Below, piece by piece: positions 1 through 9,381 of a stretch of DNA of 64,000 nucleotides. The translations under genes were made by a program, and so were the position numbers. A model generated the notes under the pieces. That model was not told where the DNA came from. It ran no database searches and worked only from the letters and a program-made list of their open reading frames with translations. Source of the DNA: Streptomyces noursei ATCC 11455 (GTDB lineage: Bacteria > Actinomycetota > Actinomycetes > Streptomycetales > Streptomycetaceae); contig NZ_CP011533.1 of NCBI RefSeq assembly GCF_001704275.1, positions 7,130,001 through 7,194,000 on the forward strand, written 5' to 3'. Each line of letters starts with the position of its first letter. Positions within the stretch are counted from its first letter, which is position 1.

Positions 1-2
1 CC

Positions 3-425
3 GTCGCCGTGGACCCCGCCGACCGGGAGCCCGCCGGGACGGTCCTCGCCGAGGCGCTGCGCTGCGGACTGCCCGCCGTCGCCACCGACAGCCCCTACGG
101 GCCGGGCGAGCTCGTCGAGGACGGGGTCACCGGCCGGCTGGTGCCCGCCGGCCACCCCTCGGCGCTGGCCGCGGCCCTGCTGGAGCTGATCGGCGACACC
201 GCCCGCCGGACCCGGATGGGCGCTGCCGCCCTCGCCGCGTCCGACCGCTTCGACCCGGCCGCGGTCGCCGGGCGGCACGCCGCGCTCTTCGGCGAACTGC
301 TCGACCGGCGGCGCGGCAGCGGACTGCGCGGCTCCCTGCACCGCGTACGGGGAACCCTGATCGGCGGCGCCTACGCCACCAAGGATGCGGCCCGCGCCGC
401 GGTGAGAGGGGTGCGGACGGTATGA
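3..425 (+). CDS. Glycosyltransferase, C-terminal fragment (cut by window edge)
   Basis: Only the last 140 or so codons are present; the start lies left of the window. The fragment reads like the C-terminal Rossmann half of a GT-B (GT4-type) glycosyltransferase. A segment GTVLAEALRCGLPAVATDSP, with the conserved E-A-x-x-x-G-x-P donor-site pattern, is followed by GPGELVEDGVTGRLVPAG, the usual nucleotide-sugar-binding end. It would transfer a sugar from an activated donor to a cell-envelope or secreted acceptor; the acceptor cannot be told. Its stop overlaps the next start (ATGA at 422-425), so the two genes are translationally coupled. Confidence 0.8.
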   Translation, partial: VAVDPADREPAGTVLAEALRCGLPAVATDSPYGPGELVEDGVTGRLVPAGHPSALAAALLELIGDTARRTRMGAAALAASDRFDPAAVAGRHAALFGELLDRRRGSGLRGSLHRVRGTLIGGAYATKDAARAAVRGVRTV

Positions 426-1375
426 ACGCCTCGACGCAGTCACCCGTGACCGGGCCCGGAGCGGCCGACCGACCGCGGCGGACCGCCGCGGCAGGAGGAG
501 GGGCGCCGGTGCCCGTGGACCTGAAGGCCGACTGCATCGCGGACTCCGCGGGCGGCCTCACCTTCGATCTGAACGTCCCCCAGGGCACCGGCACCACCTG
601 GAGCGCGGCCCTGGTGCTGCGGCTGCGGGCCGGTACCGACGACACCGGCACCGCCGCCGGCGGCCCGGACGGCACCGCCGCCGACAACGAGGTGCGGCTG
701 CCGCTCGGACCCAACGGCCCCGGTCGGCTGCGCGCCGTCCTGCCCAGCACCGTCGCCCTCGCCGAGGGGCGCTGGCACGCCTTCGCCGACCTCGGAGACG
801 GCGCCGACCCGCGCCGGCTGCTGCCCGGCGTCAACGATCTGCGGTCGCTGGTGGACCGCCGGCCGCTGGCGGCCATCGGCCGACTCGGCGTGCGCATCCC
901 CTACGCCACCAAGCTGGGCAACCTCGCACTGCGCAGCTGGCTGCGCGGGCCGCACGCCGAGGCCGGCGACATCCTGGTCGGCCCCGAGGGCATCACCGTC
1001 ACCGGCCGCCTGTACGGGGCGAGTCCGGCGGCCGACGCCCATGCGGAGGCCCGCGCCCGCCGCGCCGGCCAGGACCCGGTCGCCGTCCCGCTGACCGTCG
1101 AGGGACCGACCTTCCGCTTCACCCTCCCCTACGGGGAGTTGGCCGCCCACTGGCGGCGCGGCAGCGAGCCCTGGGACCTGTGGCTGTGCCCCGCCGAGGA
1201 CCTGCCGCCGGTCCGGATCGCCCGGCTCCTGGACGACGTCCCGGAGAAGGAGCAGGTGTTCAGCTATCCGGCGCGGCCGGTGCCGGCACCGGCCGGGGAG
1301 CTCAGGATCGGCCCGTACTACACGCTCGACAACGACCTGGCCGTACGGGTCACCGGTCCGGTCGGCCGGGAGTAG
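422..1375 (+). CDS. Conserved hypothetical protein coupled to a glycosyltransferase
   Basis: This 317-residue protein starts at the ATG that overlaps the previous stop by 4 nt. It has no signal peptide or clear membrane segment and looks like repeated beta-rich modules (for example FDLNVPQGTGTTWSAALVLR near residue 40). I do not recognise a catalytic motif. Similar proteins sit beside envelope glycosyltransferases in Streptomyces and are often labelled transferase without proof. The operon position suggests a role in glycan or glycopolymer assembly, which is inference only. Confidence 0.6.
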   Translation: MNASTQSPVTGPGAADRPRRTAAAGGGAPVPVDLKADCIADSAGGLTFDLNVPQGTGTTWSAALVLRLRAGTDDTGTAAGGPDGTAADNEVRLPLGPNGPGRLRAVLPSTVALAEGRWHAFADLGDGADPRRLLPGVNDLRSLVDRRPLAAIGRLGVRIPYATKLGNLALRSWLRGPHAEAGDILVGPEGITVTGRLYGASPAADAHAEARARRAGQDPVAVPLTVEGPTFRFTLPYGELAAHWRRGSEPWDLWLCPAEDLPPVRIARLLDDVPEKEQVFSYPARPVPAPAGELRIGPYYTLDNDLAVRVTGPVGRE

Positions 1376-1384
1376 GGGCGGCCC

Positions 1385-2338
1385 GTGGAAGGGGAGTGCG
1401 GTGCGGCGCCGCTGGGGATCGGGGAGTTGGCCCGCCGCGCGGGGGTGACGGTCAAGACCGTGCGGCACTACTCCGACGCCGGGCTGCTGCCGGAGGCCGA
1501 CCGCAGCGCCGGCGGGCACCGCCGCTACGGTCTGGACGACCTGGACCGGCTGCACCGGATCCGCGATCTGCGGGCCGTCGGGATGCCGCTGCCCGCCGTG
1601 GCCCAGGCGCTGGCGGGCGGTTCCTTGGAGCATGCCCTGGCCGCCCAACTCGACGCCGTCGGCGGCCAGTTGACCGCGCTGCGCTGGCGGGAGGCCGCGC
1701 TGCGCGCGCTGACCGCCGCCCCCGAGGAGCGTCGTCCGGAGCTGCTGCGCCTGCTGGGCGGTCTGCCGCAGCCGCCCACCAGCGACGCGCTGGTCCGGTT
1801 CTGGCACCGGCAGTTGCCCCGTGCGCTGCCGCCCGCGGTGCGCGCCGCCGTGGTCGAGGCCGCGGTGCCCGCCCCGCCCGCCGACCCCCGGCCCGCCCAG
1901 GTCGTCGGCTACGCCCGGCTCCACGCGCTCGCCATGGACCGCGACGGCGGGCTGGCCGCGCGCTGCCGCCGGGTGCGCGCGGCCGCCGCGCTGCCGGGGG
2001 AGACGGATCCGGTGGTGCTCTACGAGGGACTGGGCGAGGCGTACGCGCTGGCCGGGGCGGCGCTCGCCGCGGGCCGCCGGCCGGCGCCCGGGGCCGAGGT
2101 GGACTCCTTCGTGGCCGCGCACGCCCGTGCGTACCGGCGGCGGGACGGCGTCGCCTTCCGCGCCGGGCTGCGGGCGGCCCTGGCGGCCGGCGACGATCCG
2201 CGGATGCGGGCGTACTGGCGGTACGCCGGCGAGGTGGCCGGTGCGGAGGCCCCGTCGATGGGGGCCGCGCACGACTGGCTGGTCGCCGGCCTCGGGGCCG
2301 GGGTGCCGACCGGAGCCGGGGGGACCGCCGGGCCCTGA
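1385..2338 (+). CDS. MerR-family transcriptional regulator
   Basis: A 317-residue protein from a GTG start. The N-terminus is a canonical MerR winged helix (IGELARRAGVTVKTVRHYSD, then GLLPEADRS.GGHRRY), roughly residues 12-80. The remaining 230 or so residues are Ala/Arg/Leu-rich and helical, longer than in metal-sensing MerR proteins, and I see no Cys metal-binding signature. It more likely senses an organic ligand or acts by protein contacts. It begins 9 nt after the previous gene and may be its operon tail, and it converges on ctaD, whose stop is 40 nt away. Confidence 0.85.
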   Translation: MEGECGAAPLGIGELARRAGVTVKTVRHYSDAGLLPEADRSAGGHRRYGLDDLDRLHRIRDLRAVGMPLPAVAQALAGGSLEHALAAQLDAVGGQLTALRWREAALRALTAAPEERRPELLRLLGGLPQPPTSDALVRFWHRQLPRALPPAVRAAVVEAAVPAPPADPRPAQVVGYARLHALAMDRDGGLAARCRRVRAAAALPGETDPVVLYEGLGEAYALAGAALAAGRRPAPGAEVDSFVAAHARAYRRRDGVAFRAGLRAALAAGDDPRMRAYWRYAGEVAGAEAPSMGAAHDWLVAGLGAGVPTGAGGTAGP

Positions 2339-2378
2339 GGCCGAGAAGGCGCCGCGTCGGGCCTTTGCGGCACTCGAC

Positions 2379-4058
2379 CTAGGCCCTGGAGTTCCCGGGT
2401 GCCGGGATGCCGGCGGCCCGTTCGGTCAACTCCGGGTGGTGCAGGTCGAAGGCCGGGGACTCGGAGCGGATCCGGGGCAGGGCGGCGAAGTTGTGGCGCG
2501 GCGGCGGGCAGGAGGTGGCCCACTCCAGGGAGCGGCCGAAGCCCCAGGGGTCGTCCACGGTGACCCGGGCGCCGTAGTGCCGGGTCCGCCAGACGTTGTA
2601 GAGGAACGGCAGGGTGGAGGCGCCGAGCAGGAAGGCGCCGACGGTGGAGAGGGTGTTGAGCGCGGTGAAGCCGTCGGCGGCGAGGTAGTCGGCGTAGCGG
2701 CGCGGCATGCCCGCCACGCCCAGCCAGTGCTGGACGAGGAAGGTGGTGTGGAAGCCGGTGAAGAGCATCCAGAAGTGGATCTTCCCCAGGCGCTCGTCGA
2801 GCATCCTGCCGGTGAACTTGGGCCACCAGAAGTAGAAGCCGGCGAAGGTCGCGAAGGTCACCGTGCCGAAGACCACGTAGTGGAAATGGCCGACGACGAA
2901 GTAGCTGTCGGTGACGTGGAAGTCCAGTGGCGGGGAGGCCAGGATGACGCCGGTGAGCCCGCCGAACAGGAAGCTCACCAGGAAGCCCACCGACCACAGC
3001 ATCGGGGTCTCGAAGGAGACCGAGCCGCGCCACATGGTCCCGATCCAGTTGAAGAACTTCACCCCGGTCGGCACCGCGATCAGGAACGACAGCAGGGAGA
3101 AGAACGGCAGCAGCACCGCGCCGGTCGCGAACATGTGGTGGGCCCAGACCATCGCCGACAGCGCCGTGATGGCCATCGTCGCGCCGATCAGCGTGACGTA
3201 GCCGAAGATCGGTTTGCGGGAGAAGACCGGGATGATCTCGGTGATCACGCCGAAGAACGGCAGCGCGATGATGTAGACCTCGGGGTGGCCGAAGAACCAG
3301 AAGAGGTGCTGCCACAGCAGCGCCCCGCCCCAGCGGGCGTCGAAGACCACCGCGCCGAACTTCCGGTCCGCCTCCAGCACCAGCAGGGCCGCGGCCAGCA
3401 CGGGGAACGCCATCAGCACCAGGACCGAGGTGAACAGGACGTTCCAGGTGAACACCGGCATGCGGAACATCGTCATGCCCGGCGCCCGCAGGGTGATGAT
3501 CGTGGCGATGAAGTTGACCGCGCCGAGGATGGTGCCGAAGCCGGCGAACGCCAGCCCCATGATCCACAGGTCGGTGCCGATGCCGGGCATCCGGACCGTG
3601 GAGTTGAGCGGGGCGTACGCGGTCCACCCGTAGGAGGGTCCGCCCTCCGGGGTGAGCAGGCCGCCCAGCACCATCAGGCCGCCGAAGAGGAAGAACCAGT
3701 ACGAGAGCATGTTCAGCCGCGGGAAGGCGACGTCCGGGGAGCCGATCTGGAGCGGCATGATCTCGTTGGCGAAGCCGGCGAAGGCCGGGGTGGCGAAGAG
3801 CAGCAGCATGATCGTGCCGTGCAGGGTCACCGCCTGGTTGAACTGGTCGGCGCTGATGAACTGGAGGCCGGGGCGGGCCAGCTCGGCCCGCATCACCAGT
3901 GCCAGCAGCCCGCCCACGAGGAAGAACCCGAACGACGTGATCAGGTAGAGGTGCCCGATCTTCTTGTGGTCGGTGGTCGACAGCCAGTCCGCCAGCACCG
4001 CCCCGCGGCGTCGGGTCCGGCGCCGCCTGGTGTGCTCCCGGGAGATCTCGCTGACCAT
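2379..4058 (-). CDS. ctaD: Cytochrome c oxidase subunit I (stand-alone copy)
   Basis: About 559 residues; the haem-copper oxidase catalytic subunit that reduces O2 to water and pumps protons in the cytoplasmic membrane. Around 12 hydrophobic segments are visible. Diagnostic motifs are [15 protein letters not shown] (CuB His and the cross-linked Tyr region), WAHHMFATG, and HFHYVVFGT carrying the haem a/a3 His pair. The ATG at 4058 follows AGGTGGAG; a GTG at 4067 is the alternative. No ctaC, ctaE or qcr genes adjoin it, so it is probably a second subunit I that borrows subunits from the main ctaCDEF locus. Confidence 0.93.
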   Translation of the reverse strand: MVSEISREHTRRRRTRRRGAVLADWLSTTDHKKIGHLYLITSFGFFLVGGLLALVMRAELARPGLQFISADQFNQAVTLHGTIMLLLFATPAFAGFANEIMPLQIGSPDVAFPRLNMLSYWFFLFGGLMVLGGLLTPEGGPSYGWTAYAPLNSTVRMPGIGTDLWIMGLAFAGFGTILGAVNFIATIITLRAPGMTMFRMPVFTWNVLFTSVLVLMAFPVLAAALLVLEADRKFGAVVFDARWGGALLWQHLFWFFGHPEVYIIALPFFGVITEIIPVFSRKPIFGYVTLIGATMAITALSAMVWAHHMFATGAVLLPFFSLLSFLIAVPTGVKFFNWIGTMWRGSVSFETPMLWSVGFLVSFLFGGLTGVILASPPLDFHVTDSYFVVGHFHYVVFGTVTFATFAGFYFWWPKFTGRMLDERLGKIHFWMLFTGFHTTFLVQHWLGVAGMPRRYADYLAADGFTALNTLSTVGAFLLGASTLPFLYNVWRTRHYGARVTVDDPWGFGRSLEWATSCPPPRHNFAALPRIRSESPAFDLHHPELTERAAGIPAPGNSRA

Positions 4059-4534
4059 CGGCTCCACCTCGCTCGGCGGGGGTGTTTCGGTGCCCGGTCA
4101 TGATCCTCGGGCGCGGGGCGCAGTGCGAGGGGACGCTCCGGTCCGTTCCGGTGGCATCCGTCCGGTGGTGACCCGGTCCGCGGGGCGATGTGCGGGAAAT
4201 GTGTGTGGAATGTGTCTCGTTCGCCAATTCCTGGACGGCCGGAAAAGGGCGTCGGGTAAGGGGAATCCGGAGGAGCCGGACGATTAATTCCGGCGCGCTG
4301 TCCGGCCTTGCCCGAACCGTCGACACGCCCTTCCGCATCTGATCAAGAGAGAATTCCGGCCGCTTTGTTTTCCGCCCGGCCGCGGTGACGTACGGCGCGT
4401 AAGGGTGAGGGGTTCCGGCAAACGCAGGAGCGTTCGCTGTGACAGAAGTGTGACCAATGACGGACCGCCACGGCACGGCGATGTGCAGGTGACGGGCCTT
4501 CCACGCGCCGCCGCGGGCGCCTACGGTGGCTGCC
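4059..4534. other. Intergenic region between divergent ctaD and the I78 gene
   Basis: About 475 bp with no convincing gene. The middle part (about 4190-4380) is noticeably less GC-rich than the surroundings, as expected for promoter DNA. The right end carries TACGGT at 4522-4527, exactly 7 nt before the ATG at 4535. That fits a -10 box driving a leaderless transcript. Confidence 0.5.
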
Positions 4535-4759
4535 ATGGCACCCGAACCGAACCTTCCCGGCGACCTGCCGGAAATACAGGACGACCCCGAGACGTACGCC
4601 GGTCTGACCCAGGAAGCGGCCGAGGAGCGGGCCCGGACCCGGGGCTGGACCACCGTCCGGGCGGTCCCACCGGGGGCGATGATCACCATGGACTACCTCG
4701 TCGGCCGGATCAATTTCGAGGTCGAGGACGGCGTGGTGGTACGCGGCTGGGAGGGCTGA
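4535..4759 (+). CDS. I78-family peptidase inhibitor-like small protein
   Basis: A 74-residue cytosolic protein without a signal peptide. The sequence GWTTVRAVPPGAMITMDYLVGRINFEVEDGVV has the I78/potato-inhibitor-I-like pattern: Trp-Thr entry, an exposed binding loop around PPGAMIT, then R-I-N-F-x-V. Family members inhibit serine proteases, but the target here is unknown. The ATG at 4535 is preferred over an in-frame GTG at 4526 because TACGGT lies 7 nt upstream and no ribosome binding site is visible, which suits leaderless expression. A strong terminator follows 30 nt after the stop. Confidence 0.7.
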   Translation: MAPEPNLPGDLPEIQDDPETYAGLTQEAAEERARTRGWTTVRAVPPGAMITMDYLVGRINFEVEDGVVVRGWEG

Positions 4760-4788
4760 CGGACCGCCCCCCGCCCTGCCGACACGGC

Positions 4789-4829
4789 GAAGGCCCCGGC
4801 CGCTCCGAGGTGGAGCGGCCGGGGCCTTC
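4789..4829 (+). terminator. Strong intrinsic-type terminator hairpin
   Basis: A perfect 18-bp stem (4789-4806 pairing with 4812-4829) closes a 5-nt loop. It sits between the convergent I78 and PAP2 genes and probably ends transcription from both sides. There is no long T-run, which is normal in Streptomyces. Confidence 0.85.
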
Positions 4830-4868
4830 GTGCGGGGCCGGGGTGTGCGTACCGGGCCCCGGGAGCGG

Positions 4869-5909
4869 TCAGCCGGCGCCGTTGCGGGGGCGGCCGGCGG
4901 TCGGGCCGAACGGTGCGGCGCCGCGCGGGACGCGGTCCGCGTGCGGCGGCCGGCGGCTGCCCGTCGGGGTGACCGGGGTGCGCTCGGCGCGCGAGGTGTG
5001 CGGGCGCGGCGGGTGGTGCGGCCAGCCGTCGGGCGCGTGCGCGGTGCGAGGGCCGGTGGCGGCGCCGACCGCCTCCCGCACCAGGACCTCCCCGCCCTCC
5101 GGGGCGATCCGCTGCCGGGCGACCTCGGAGGCCAGTGCGCCGGCGGGCAGCGGGCCGCGCAGCGAGTCGGGGCGGAGCCGCAGCCACAGCCGCAGCAGGA
5201 TGCCCATGAGCCGGTCCTCGACCCAGGTGATGCCGGGCTCCAGCCACGGCATCGCCAGCAGCACCAGCAGCCCCGCGGCCCAGCCCAGCAGGACGTCGCT
5301 GACCCAGTGGGTGCCGAGGTAGACCGTGGTCATCCCGACGCCCAGCGCGCCCAGCGCGGCGATCACCGACAGGGTGCGGCGGCGCAGCGGGGTGGTCGCC
5401 AGATAGGCCAGCACGCCCCAGGTGACGACGGCGTTCGCGGTGTGGCCGGAGGGGAATATGTCGCCGCCGAGCCACATCTCGTTGGAGCCGACCGTCGTCG
5501 CGTAGTGCGGGCCGAGGCGGCCCATGCCGAGCTTGGCGGCGCCGACGGTGATGTTGAGCAGCAGCAGCGAGGCGCCCAGCACCAGCAGCGGGTGGAGGTT
5601 GCGCTGCCGCCAGCAGCGCCAGCCCAGCCACGCCGCGACCGCCACCGCGGTCGGGCCGCGCTGCCCCAGCACGACGAAGTAGTCGAGGAAGGCATGGATC
5701 TCCGGCCACTGCTTGTACGGCCGGAACAGCATGAGCTGCCAGTCGATCGTGACCAGGGAGGTGTCGGCCAGTACCCCGACGACGATCGCCGCGTACACCG
5801 CCAGCGTGCCCCAGAACAGCCACAGCCGGGTCCGGGTCATGCGCGGCGGTCTGACGCGATCGGTCGGGAGGCGCTCCTCCATCTGGTCGAGCTTGTCATC
5901 GGTACGCAC
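4869..5909 (-). CDS. PAP2-superfamily membrane phosphatase
   Basis: 346 residues, GTG start. It has several membrane segments and the three phosphatase signatures in order: K.GMGRLGPH (a KX6RP variant with GP at the end), PSGHT with the acid-base His, and HWVSDVLLG with the nucleophilic His. Such enzymes dephosphorylate lipid phosphates such as undecaprenyl pyrophosphate or phosphatidic acid at the outer membrane face. The last 110 residues are a Pro/Arg/Ala-rich, probably disordered tail. The box TAACGT ends 7 nt before the GTG, suggesting a leaderless mRNA. The exact substrate is not predictable. Confidence 0.88.
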   Translation of the reverse strand: MRTDDKLDQMEERLPTDRVRPPRMTRTRLWLFWGTLAVYAAIVVGVLADTSLVTIDWQLMLFRPYKQWPEIHAFLDYFVVLGQRGPTAVAVAAWLGWRCWRQRNLHPLLVLGASLLLLNITVGAAKLGMGRLGPHYATTVGSNEMWLGGDIFPSGHTANAVVTWGVLAYLATTPLRRRTLSVIAALGALGVGMTTVYLGTHWVSDVLLGWAAGLLVLLAMPWLEPGITWVEDRLMGILLRLWLRLRPDSLRGPLPAGALASEVARQRIAPEGGEVLVREAVGAATGPRTAHAPDGWPHHPPRPHTSRAERTPVTPTGSRRPPHADRVPRGAAPFGPTAGRPRNGAG

Positions 5910-6174
5910 TCAAACGACGTTACCGCCTGTGATGTATGCACTTGGTCAAACCGTGCGCTTTGTAATGACGATGTGATGTGGAATGGGTCTCAATCCGGGC
6001 CGGGTTCCCGGGATTTCGAAGAGAATTTCTTGGGTACTGGATTCCGTTCCGGCCATCCGCGTGTCGCCGCCATAGACGCTTATCTGTTTTTCGCCGGCGG
6101 AGTTTATCTGTCATTCGCACGGGTGTCGCAGCGCGTTTTCTTCGGGGCGGCGATTACGGAGCGGGATCTTCCGG

Positions 6175-7416
6175 TCACGGCGGGCCGGAGCCGTTGAGCC
6201 AGAACGCGCCATAGACCGCCGAGCCGACCGCCACCACCCCGATGACCAGCCACGCCCGCACCGGGCGCCAGCGGGCCAGCCCCGCGGCGAGCGGCAGCAG
6301 CAGCGGGAAGGCGGGCATCATCAGCCGCGGCTTCGACCCGAAATAGCCCTTGGCGGTGAGCGCGATCAGTAGCACCGTCCCGCCGTAGACGGCCAGCGGC
6401 AGCGGCTGGCCCTTCCGTACGCCGTGCACGTACAGCCAGATCACCAGCGCGACGCCGAGCAGCAGGCCGAGGCCGGCGGCGAAGGCGGGTCCGGTGAGCT
6501 GGTGCCAGACGAAGGTGCCGAAGGCGATCCCGCCGTCGAAGCCGTTGTGCCAGCCGGCCTGGACGTCCAGATAGCCGGTGAGCGACCCCTGGCGGACGCT
6601 GACCCACAGGACGTAGCCGCACCAGCCCAGCGGTGCCAGCAGCACGCCGAGCAGCATCCGCCGGTGCCGGCCGCGCAGGAAGGCGCGCGGCCGGACCCCG
6701 CCGGCCCGCTCGTTCGCCACCGTCGCCGCCGCGGTGATCCACACCGCGGCGACCACCGCGGCGCCCACCGGCCGGGTCAGCCCGGCCAGGGAGGCCAGCG
6801 CGCCCGCCGCCACCCAGCGGCCGGTCAGCACGCAGTAGACGCCCCACGCCGCGAGGGCGGTGAACAGCGACTCCGAGTAGGCCATCGACTGGACGACGCC
6901 GACCGGCAGCGCGGCCCACAGCGCGGCCAGCAGCACCCCGGCCCGCGGCCCGTGCAGCCGCTCCCCGGTGAGGTAGAGCGCCAGCGCCGCGGCCAGCGAC
7001 GCCAGCCAGGCCACCGCCATCCCGGCGTCCGCGGCGGACAGCGGGGTCAGTGCCGACAGGCCCCGCTCCAGCCAGGGCAGCAGCGGGAAGAACGCCAGGT
7101 TGGAGTGGACGTCGCCGTTGGCCAGGTGGACGGTGTAGCCGTAGCCCCGTTCGGCGACCCGGGTGTACCAGAGGGAGTCCCAACGGGCGGTCAGCAGGAC
7201 GTGCCAGTCCTTGCCCTCGGCGGCCGACCACGCCCCGAGCGCGACCAGCCCCAGCAGCCGGATCGCCGCGTACGCCGCCAGGCCGGGGACGGCACGGCGG
7301 AGCGCGGCACGGACGGCGGGCGGACACAGGGCCCGGCCGGGTGCGGCGGTGGAGGCAAGATCGTTCACCCGGTCGATTATCCAGGTGGCGCGGACGCGAC
7401 CGTCTGGCACGACCAC
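6175..7416 (-). CDS. PIG-V-like integral-membrane mannosyltransferase
   Basis: 413 residues with about ten hydrophobic segments. Near the N-terminus TARWDSLWYTRVAERGY and, further on, FFPLLPWLERGL match the PIG-V/Mannosyl_trans2 pattern (GT76-like), in which the Asp in W-D-S/G acts in a luminal loop. These enzymes use polyprenyl-phosphate mannose and act on glycolipids or glycoproteins outside the membrane. The gene stands alone. The family call is firm; donor and acceptor are inference. Confidence 0.8.
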   Translation of the reverse strand: MVVPDGRVRATWIIDRVNDLASTAAPGRALCPPAVRAALRRAVPGLAAYAAIRLLGLVALGAWSAAEGKDWHVLLTARWDSLWYTRVAERGYGYTVHLANGDVHSNLAFFPLLPWLERGLSALTPLSAADAGMAVAWLASLAAALALYLTGERLHGPRAGVLLAALWAALPVGVVQSMAYSESLFTALAAWGVYCVLTGRWVAAGALASLAGLTRPVGAAVVAAVWITAAATVANERAGGVRPRAFLRGRHRRMLLGVLLAPLGWCGYVLWVSVRQGSLTGYLDVQAGWHNGFDGGIAFGTFVWHQLTGPAFAAGLGLLLGVALVIWLYVHGVRKGQPLPLAVYGGTVLLIALTAKGYFGSKPRLMMPAFPLLLPLAAGLARWRPVRAWLVIGVVAVGSAVYGAFWLNGSGPP

Positions 7417-7592
7417 GGGAACGTCGGGGCTGCGACGAGCGTCTCACCGTGAGGTGGGCCACGCGGGTCCCACGGGGACTCGCGTAGTCTGACGTCTCAA
7501 CTCGCCCGTACCGCCGGTTCCGCCGGCGTGTCGTCGCGCCCGGGACCGGGGCCGCGAGAGCAGCACGGCGAGCGCATGACAGGAGGTTCTGG

Positions 7593-9248
7593 ATGTCAGG
7601 GACGACCGCGTCCGGCAGGGGGCGGACGGCTGGTGTTCCCCGGCACACAGGCGGCGGTGTGAACCGCTGGACGGTGCTGACCGTGCTCTGCGTCAGCCTG
7701 CTCTTCGTCGCGCTGGACACCACCATCCTCTACGTGGCGGTGCCCTCCATCACCGAGGACCTGCGCCCCGGACCGGTCGAGCTGTTGTGGATCGTCGACG
7801 TCTACCCGCTGATCGCGGCCTCGCTGCTGATCCTCTTCGGCACGCTGGGCGACCGCGTCGGTCGCCGCCGCGTCCTGCTGCTCGGCTACGGGCTCTTCGC
7901 CCTGGCCTCGGCCGCCGCCGCGCTCGCGCCCAACCCGCAGATCCTGATGGCGGCCCGCGCGCTGCTCGGCATCGGCGGCGCCATGATCATGCCCGCGACG
8001 CTGTCGATCCTGCGTCAGGTCTTCCCCGACCGGCGGGAGCGGGCGGTCGCGATCGGGGTGTGGAGCGCGGTGGCCGCGGTCGGCGCCGCGGTCGGCCCGG
8101 TGCTCGGCGGCTTCCTGGTCGAGAACTTCTGGTGGGGCTCGGTCTTCCTGATCAACATCCCGATGATGGCGGCGATGTTCCTGATAGGGCGCTGGCTGCT
8201 GCCGGAGTCCCGGGGCGAGCGCAACGGTCCCTGGGACCTGCTCGGCGCGGTGATCGCGGCGCTCGGCGTGCTGGGCATCGTCTTCGGCGTCAAGCGGCTG
8301 GGCAGCGGTGCCCCGGTGGTCGGGGTGACGACGCTGCTGCCGATCGTCATCGGGGTCGTGCTGCTGATCCTCTTCGTCCGTCGGCAGGGGCGTCGCGCCC
8401 ATCCGCTGATCGACATGCGGCTGTTCGCCCGGCCGGCGTTCGGCACCTCCATCGGCTGCATCGTGCTCGCCATGCTCGCGCTCGTCGGCCTCCAGCTGAT
8501 CGCCGTCCAGTACCTCCAGCTGGTGCTGCATCTGAGCCCGTTGGAGACCGGGCTGCGGATGCTGCCGCTGGTGTTCTCCGCGATGGCCGCCGGCCTGACC
8601 GGCTCCAAGCTGCTCCAGGCCCTCGGCCCGCGGGTGATGGTCGTCGGCGGCTTCACCCTCACCGCGCTCGCGGTGCTCTCGCTGACCGCGCTGGGTTCCC
8701 AGGACCACTTCTGGCAGCTGTCCCTCGGCTTCGTGCTGCTCGGCTTCGGCTTCCAGTCCACGCTGTTCGGCGCGTACGAGTCGATGCTCAGCGAGGCCCC
8801 GGCCGCGCAGTCCGGCGGTGCGGCGGCGCTCGGCGAGACCGCCTACCAGTTGGGCGCCGGGATCGGTGTGGCGCTGCTCGGCAGCGTGATGAACGCCGCC
8901 TACGCGCCGGGGCTGGGCCGCGTCGAGGGGGTCTCCGACCGGGCCGCCCGCTCGGCCTCGCACTCGCTCGGCGAGGCGTACAAGGTCGCCGCCGGACTGG
9001 GCGAGCACGCCCGGGAGGCGCTGCGGGTGGCCGCCCGGGACTCCTTCGTCCACGGCCTGCGGGTCACCCTCGTCGCCAGCGCCGTGCTGCTGCTGGTCGG
9101 CGCCGGGATCGCGCTGCGGCTGCCGCGCCGGGCCGCGGCGGAGTCCGTGGAGCGGGACGCCGCCGAGGAGGGGGCGACGGCCGCCGAGGAGAGCGCTCCG
9201 GCCGTGGGGTGCGAGGGGACGCCGGCTCCCGCGAGCACCGGCCGCTGA
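7593..9248 (+). CDS. MFS drug/metabolite efflux transporter (DHA2, 14-TM)
   Basis: 551 residues. The ATG is preceded by AGGAGGT at good spacing. Transmembrane helix 1 holds LFVALDTTILYVAVPSI with the DHA2 Asp, motif A is GDRVGRRR at residues 86-93, and an antiporter motif-C-like GPVLGG lies in helix 5. The family exports cationic or amphipathic drugs and metabolites in exchange for protons across the cytoplasmic membrane. The C-terminal 40 residues are hydrophilic and Glu/Ala-rich. No local TetR or MarR partner adjoins it, so the substrate is open. Confidence 0.92.
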   Translation: MSGTTASGRGRTAGVPRHTGGGVNRWTVLTVLCVSLLFVALDTTILYVAVPSITEDLRPGPVELLWIVDVYPLIAASLLILFGTLGDRVGRRRVLLLGYGLFALASAAAALAPNPQILMAARALLGIGGAMIMPATLSILRQVFPDRRERAVAIGVWSAVAAVGAAVGPVLGGFLVENFWWGSVFLINIPMMAAMFLIGRWLLPESRGERNGPWDLLGAVIAALGVLGIVFGVKRLGSGAPVVGVTTLLPIVIGVVLLILFVRRQGRRAHPLIDMRLFARPAFGTSIGCIVLAMLALVGLQLIAVQYLQLVLHLSPLETGLRMLPLVFSAMAAGLTGSKLLQALGPRVMVVGGFTLTALAVLSLTALGSQDHFWQLSLGFVLLGFGFQSTLFGAYESMLSEAPAAQSGGAAALGETAYQLGAGIGVALLGSVMNAAYAPGLGRVEGVSDRAARSASHSLGEAYKVAAGLGEHAREALRVAARDSFVHGLRVTLVASAVLLLVGAGIALRLPRRAAAESVERDAAEEGATAAEESAPAVGCEGTPAPASTGR

Positions 9249-9329
9249 GCCGGGCGGCACCCGCTCGCCGCACCGCGCGGCGGGGACCCTTGCCGGGCGG
9301 TGCCGGGGACCGTACCGTCGGACGCGCGT

Positions 9330-9346
9330 AACTACCACTGCTAGTT
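9330..9346. promoter_or_regulatory. Palindromic TetR-type operator, copy A
   Basis: AACTACCACTGCTAGTT is a 17-bp near-palindrome 35 bp before the start of the acyl-CoA dehydrogenase at 9382. It shares 13 of 17 positions with copies at 58775 and 63227, both also in front of acyl-CoA or aldehyde oxidation genes. The third copy lies beside a TetR gene, which is the likely binder (inference). Confidence 0.65.
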
Positions 9347-9381
9347 TTTCGCGCGAGCGCTGAACCCGCCGGAGGCCCGCC

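Noticed and set aside
4489..4527. A full -35/-10 promoter for the I78 gene using GTGACG at 4489
   Set aside because: The distance to TACGGT is 27 nt, too long for a standard promoter; only the -10 is retained.
2020..4689. An 889-codon open frame antisense to ctaD and its upstream region
   Set aside because: The opposite strand encodes an unmistakable CtaD. The antisense product is a low-complexity Arg/Pro/His-rich sequence typical of shadow frames in high-GC DNA.
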